Shown here: in pieces, positions 59,530 through 64,000 of the stretch | Position numbering within the stretch: position 1 is the first letter of the stretch | How the letters are laid out: each line of letters opens with the position of its first letter | Source: Tillus elongatus | Taxonomy: Eukaryota > Arthropoda > Insecta > Coleoptera > Cleridae | DNA length: 64,000 nucleotides | Assembly: GCA_964006375.1 (NCBI GenBank) | Contig: OZ023262.1 | Span: 93,659,476 to 93,723,475 of the forward strand | Reading direction: 5' to 3' | The notes under the pieces: model-generated | What the model was told of the DNA's origin: nothing | What the model saw: the letters and a program-made list of their open reading frames with translations, nothing else | The model's database searches: none | Position numbers and translations under genes: made by a program

Positions 59530-60472
59530 TTTGCATGAAAATTTACAAACACTTAGGGCCTTAAGGGCTGCCTGGCTGTCTGTGGCTATGAGGATCCGCT
59601 TGTTGTTTTCCCGCACACAGTGCAGGATCAGGATGGCATACATTTCGGCCTGAAAGACCGTTGCAAGAACTCCTAGGGAAATACTATGACTTACCCTCGG
59701 TCCTTCCGAATAAACACCTGCCCCCGTCCCACGCTCCCCGCCGGATCCGTCCGTGAACCAGACGACCGGGCCCCGTAGTATGCCCGGCGTCTCGTCCCGC
59801 CATGAATAACGGTCGGGGATCCCCACTGTGAAGTTGTTTTCCCTGCAGATTCGCGGGCTTGCGACGTCTGACCTCATTTCAAGCATGGGCTCCTTCACGA
59901 TCTCCTGAGTTTTGCAGTGGCACTGCAACCTGGGTTGATCTTCAGTCTACCATTGCAGGTAGTCTGTGTAGTCCTAGCCTGGTCGCCCCCAGAATAACTA
60001 AGTGTAGGGGGGCAGATCCAGCATCACCTCCATGGCGGCTGTTGGGGATGAACACATGGCCCCTGTGATGCCTAGGCAAGCCATCCTTTGGATCTTGCCT
60101 AGTTTTTGTTTGGCACTGGATTGTGTCACCTTAGGCCACCAAACCAGTGCCGCATATGTTAACGATGATCTGACCACCCTTGTGTACAGCTAGTGGGCCA
60201 GACTAGGTCTTCGTCCCCACGTTTTTCCATATAGCCGCCAAGTGGAGGCTAAGGTCATAACTGCCTTACGCAGTATTTTTTCAACGTGACCATTCCAGAG
60301 CAAGGCAGGCAGAACGCTCCCCTGCGGACACCCCTCCGCGACCCCCACCAGCAGAGTCCCTTCCGCGAGTGAGGTGAACACCGCCCTGTCCCTTAACATG
60401 GAACCGATCCACCTGCAGCAGGTCTTCTCCATTCCACGCTCCCTGACAGCTGACAGAACCGGTCCGAAACAT
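59530..60472 (-). pseudogene. R1/I-type LINE ORF2 fragment (RT to RNase H)
   Basis: Minus strand in order: late RT (LLVGVAEGCPQGSVLPALLW near 60350), thumb-like region (VVRSSLTYAALVWWPKVTQS, then MACLGITGAMCSSPTAAMEV, 60190-60010), and RNase H (VVWFTDGSGGERGTGAGVYS, FQAEMYAILILHC, ILIATDSQAALKAL; 59790-59540). The RNase H acidic residues are visible (TDGS, E of AEMYA, TDSQ). Both ends truncated, with stops and frame changes. GC-rich compared with its surroundings. Confidence 0.88.
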
Positions 60473-60659
60473 TTTTTAAAAATAATTTATTAAGGATTTA
60501 TTATTATGCCCTTCACTTCTGAAACACAAAATGGAGGCTCTTCTATATGAAGCAATTGAGGTACCAGAGTTCGATTTTTTTATTCAGTCGCTATTTGGGA
60601 GATTAACTGGAATCTAGAATTAAAAATACTTTTTTCCCAGGGAATACATTTATTTGTTA
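60473..60659. other. Unassigned stretch
   Basis: No gene seen. Confidence 0.35.
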
Positions 60660-60955
60660 ATTCTACGCGTTTCGGCTCCTTTGAACCATCTTCAGGGGTT
60701 AAAGACTATTCCTGTTTTCTGGTTACACAAAATGTGCTGTATGGAATGTTGTCAAAGTTTCAGTTTACATCTACTTTCTTCAGATTCACAGACGAAAATG
60801 ACATCGAGTAAGAGAACATAGGCATCTCCAGACTTGAAGCAGCTATGGGATGAATGTAGGCGACGCTTATTTTTTATTTTACAAAAGCAGCTAAATAGAG
60901 CCTGTGCACTTATAAAACAAAATCTGTATGAGTGCACAGACTTCATTTTAAATAC
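60660..60955 (-). repeat. Dispersed segment (inverted partner of 3195-3832)
   Basis: Contains the hairpin-GAAACG module (minus strand CCTGAAGATGGTTCAAAGGA GCCGAAACGCGT, 60665-60697) and the segment matching 3195-3360. Confidence 0.6.
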
Positions 60956-61430
60956 TCCCATAAAAATCTATGGGCGTAGGATCTGGGGATCCAGTCTGTT
61001 GGTCTTCACCTACCGAACCAATTGCCAGGAAATCAGTCATTTAAAAACTCGCGAACAGAAATTGCAAAATACGGAGATGCGCCGTCCTGCTGAAACCCAA
61101 TATCAGCACTTAATCATCACGAAAATCAGGATCATCTTCAGCTGAAACACTTGCAGCAAGAGCAGGAATAATAATTTCTTAGAGAATTATGATATCGCTG
61201 CACAGTTAAAATATCGTCGCAGAAGAAAGAGCCTATGATTCTATCAGAAACTGTTCCCGCCCACACGTTAATTTTACGAGTGTGTTGTGTATGTGCTTGT
61301 CATCCAGTTAGGATTCTCTCTAATCCAATACCCGTAATTTTATTTAGTCACTGTTCCTAGCCAAAATTATGATTCTTCCGAAAAGAGAATTTGACGAGAG
61401 AAGCTTCGGGCCGTTCATAAAGCTACAAAT
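60956..61430 (-). pseudogene. Mariner-like transposase pseudogene
   Basis: Minus strand: ENPNWMTSTYTTHS (near 61320), KINVWAGTVSDRIIGSFFCD (61275-61215), GFQQDGASPYFAISVREFLN (around 61105-61045, second catalytic Asp in QQDGA), then PGNWFGR and a PRS-like segment. Stops and frame changes throughout. This is the DUF4817-type pattern again. Confidence 0.8.
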
Positions 61431-61433
61431 ATA

Positions 61434-61683
<250 letters not shown>

Positions 61684-62636
61684 CACACCTATAACTTAAA
61701 AAATAATGGACCGATTTTGATAAAATTTGGCACATACCTTCCTTTCGCAAGTGTCTTGGATAAGTTCGTTAGCCAGGAAAATCCGCCGAGGTTTTCCCGG
61801 AAAATTTTGTGTTTTCTTTTGAAAAAAATCGAAAAAATTTTATATCTCCAAAATTAACAAAGTAAGGGCAACCAAATTTCATACGCGGGTTTATATAACT
61901 AGAGGCAAGTTACCTACCGAAATTTTCCTCCGTAGATTAAAGGACAACAAAGTTACAGACATTCAAAGAAAAATAAATTTGGGTTCTCCTCAAAACGTCA
62001 AAATCGCGATTTTAAACGTCAAAATTGGTGAGTACCTTCCTTTTGCAAGTGGCTTGGATAAGTTCGTTATCCAGGAAAATCCGACGAGGTTTTCCCGGAA
62101 AATTTTGTGTTTTCCTTCGAAAAAAATTTATATCTCCAAAATTAACAAAGTAATGGCAACCAAATTTTATACGCGGGTTTATAACATTATAGGCAAGTCA
62201 CATACCAAAATTTAGCTCTGTAGGTCAAAGAACAAAAAAGTTATAGGATTTAAACAAAAATAAATTGAGGTTTTTCACAAAACGTCAAAGTTGCGATTTA
62301 AACGTCAAAATTGGCAACATTTAGGAAAAGAACTTGAATCTAATACGGGCTATGGAAATAAAATGTCTCAAGAAGAATGTTTTACAAACCCTGAAGTCTT
62401 AGTGTCAACCGTCATTGTCCTTCATTTTAATAAAATGTTTCCAGAAAATTCATTTCAAATAGACCCTTTCTCTGATGCTTGGCAGTAGCCTTAGCTATAT
62501 AGTTTATCGTTAATAGTATATAATTTTTGTAGAATTTTCGTAAAAAAAATCAATACAGCTCAATATATCTGTTATTATGTTATTGCATTTTTGCATTTTC
62601 CATCGAAATATAATGCATGTTTGTAAGAACAAAAAT
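61684..62636 (+). repeat. Large block of the (TA)n family with an internal duplication
   Basis: As 28363-29160, but the first ~200 bp (CCTTCCTTTTGCAAGTGGCT to GGGCAACCAAATTT) is repeated at 62030-62170 after the CAAAACGTCAAAATCGCGAT landmark, and the GGTGTCTTGAGCTAC segment is missing. Confidence 0.8.
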
Positions 62637-62760
62637 TCTGGACGCAGTAAGTGCGTTATGGTAGCGAATTTTGATCAAATGCTTAATATTTGAATAGCTC
62701 AATTTGCTATTAACCTATAAGGTTGACCAAAAAACGAGCTTTTTATATAAATAAATGATT
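62637..62760 (+). repeat. Small block start with the end motif, truncated
   Basis: CTGGACGCAGTAAGTGCGTT then ATGGTAGCGAATTTT; continues to AAGGTTGACCAAAAAACGAG. Confidence 0.8.
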
Positions 62761-62831
62761 AAACATTAATTATGACTAAAATAATTACAACGCCCGCTGG
62801 AATACGACATTAAAACAAAGCTCCAACAACT

Positions 62832-62903
62832 GACTTGTTGGTCTAGAGGTATGATTTTCGCTTAGAGTGTGGGAGCTCCCAGGTTCAAATCCCGGACAAG
62901 CCC
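62832..62903 (+). tRNA. tRNA-Pro-like sequence, probably a pseudogene or SINE head
   Basis: 72 nt folding as a cloverleaf: acceptor GACTTGT/ACAAGCC (one A-C mismatch), D arm GTCTAGAGGTATGAT, anticodon arm TTCGC-TTAGAGT-GTGGG, T arm CCAGG-TTCAAAT-CCCGG (one A-C mismatch). The sequence closely follows insect tRNA-Pro(AGG), but the anticodon position reads AGA. The B box GGTTCAAATCC is intact. All deviations look like G-to-A changes, favouring decay. An A/T-rich tail and a GACTTCAAACAAGGACGAGG segment follow. Confidence 0.7.
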
Positions 62904-62984
62904 AAATACCTTTTATTTGCTTTTTTTCAACCGACTTCAAACAAGGACGAGGTTCTCAATTCGCCTGTATGTTTTTAGTTAATT
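62904..62984 (+). repeat. Probable tail of the tRNA-Pro-derived repeat
   Basis: CAACCGACTTCAAACAAGGA then CGAGGTTCTCAATTCGCCTG resembles a widespread insect interspersed-repeat tail as I remember it; no partner in this window. Confidence 0.4.
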
Positions 62985-63260
<276 letters not shown>

Positions 63261-64000
63261 TTATATATTTATGTGTCACACCTATAACTAAAAAAATAAT
63301 GGACCGATTTTGATAAAATTTGGTGAGTGCCTTCCTTTCGCGAGTTGCTTGGATAAGTTCGTTATCCAGGAAAATCCGCCGAGGTTTTCCCGGAAAATTT
63401 TGTGTTTTTTTTCGAAAAAAATCGAAAAAAATTTTATATCTCCGAAATTAACAAAGTAAGGGCAACGAAATTTGGTACACGGATTTATATCGTTATATGT
63501 AAGCTACCTACCACAATTTAGCGCTGTCGGTTAAAGGACAAAAAAGTTACAGGCATTTAAACATAAATAAATTTAGGTTTTCCTCAAAACGTCAAAGTCG
63601 CGATTTTAAACGTCAAAATTGTTAATATTTAGGCAATGAACCTGAAATTAATATGATCTATGGAAGGAAAATGTCTCAAGAATAATGTTTTGCGAAGCCT
63701 GAGCTCTTAGTTTCAATCGTCATTGTCCTTCATTTTACTAAAATATTCCCAGAAAATTAATTTCAAATAGACCCTTTCTCTGATACTTTAGCAGTAGTGT
63801 TGGCTATAGAGTTTATCGTTTAATGGTATATCATTTTTGTCGAATTATCTTAAAAAATCATTAAAGCGCAATATTTTCGTTATTATTCAAGTTACGAGAA
63901 AAAGTTGTATACATTAATTGTAGGGTGTCTTAAGCTACATCTTAAAAATTTTTCCACAATTACAGGGTGGCCCATAAGTCGTTGGTGATTCAAATTTTCT
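63261..64000 (+). repeat. Large block of the (TA)n family, cut by the window edge
   Basis: TCACACCTATAACTAAAAAA to AGTCGTTGGTGATTCAAATT; same landmark order as 28363-29160. Confidence 0.85.

Overview
This 64 kb window is repeat-dominated DNA of an animal, most likely an insect. The evidence is mariner-like transposases with a DUF4817-type head, pogo and hAT elements, Ty3/Gypsy elements, jockey/CR1-type and R1/I-type LINE fragments, arthropod TCAGT initiators in an LTR, and a tRNA-derived SINE. A beetle-like genome is my guess; nothing here proves the order. No complete host protein-coding gene could be recognised. About 26 long (TA)n arrays punctuate the sequence, and many abut a transposon end directly.

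Layout. 1-1.3 kb: mariner-like transposase cut by the window edge. 1.6-6 kb: inverted repeats, a SINE and a hairpin. 6.0-12.6 kb: a complete Ty3/Gypsy element (6004-12590) with 745-bp LTRs that look identical, tRNA-Leu-type primer site, gag, a textbook -1 frameshift signal, pol and polypurine tract; its LTR promoter carries a strong heat-shock-element array. 13-18.5 kb: a tandem repeat that swallowed a hAT fragment, then an old LTR-element relic into which a hAT element (15763-17128, 8-bp duplication) has inserted. 20-26 kb: a second SINE and a decayed Ty3/Gypsy element on the minus strand (21101-25740, 230-bp LTRs, ATAAC duplication), nested in a dispersed repeat. 26-31 kb: several copies of a (TA)n-containing dispersed repeat family. 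31.1-32.7 kb: a mariner derivative with 449-bp terminal inverted repeats. 33-35 kb: LINE remnants. 36-40 kb: mostly unassigned AT-rich DNA plus a hAT-like element (38378-39828). 40.2-43.3 kb: a decayed multi-exon transposase-like gene followed by a 127-bp-arm palindrome. 43.6-47.1 kb: a nearly complete pogo element. 48.5-50.6 kb: another long-TIR mariner relic. 51.0-52.4 kb: a 243-bp-arm palindrome and a TA-flanked MITE. 53.7-60.5 kb: LINE fragments and tandem repeats. 60.7-64 kb: mariner relic, two more copies of the (TA)n repeat family, and a tRNA-Pro-like sequence.

The parts most worth attention are: (i) the young Gypsy element, which combines predicted heat inducibility with a GGGAAAC frameshift site; (ii) a family of at least 17 copies of a hairpin-bearing motif (core ACGCAGCAAGTGCGT) that terminates repeats built as hairpin - block - (TA)n - block - hairpin, an architecture I cannot assign firmly to a known class; and (iii) repeated evidence of fold-back or long-inverted-repeat growth of mariner-type elements. 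All sequence comparisons were made by eye, so identities are approximate.
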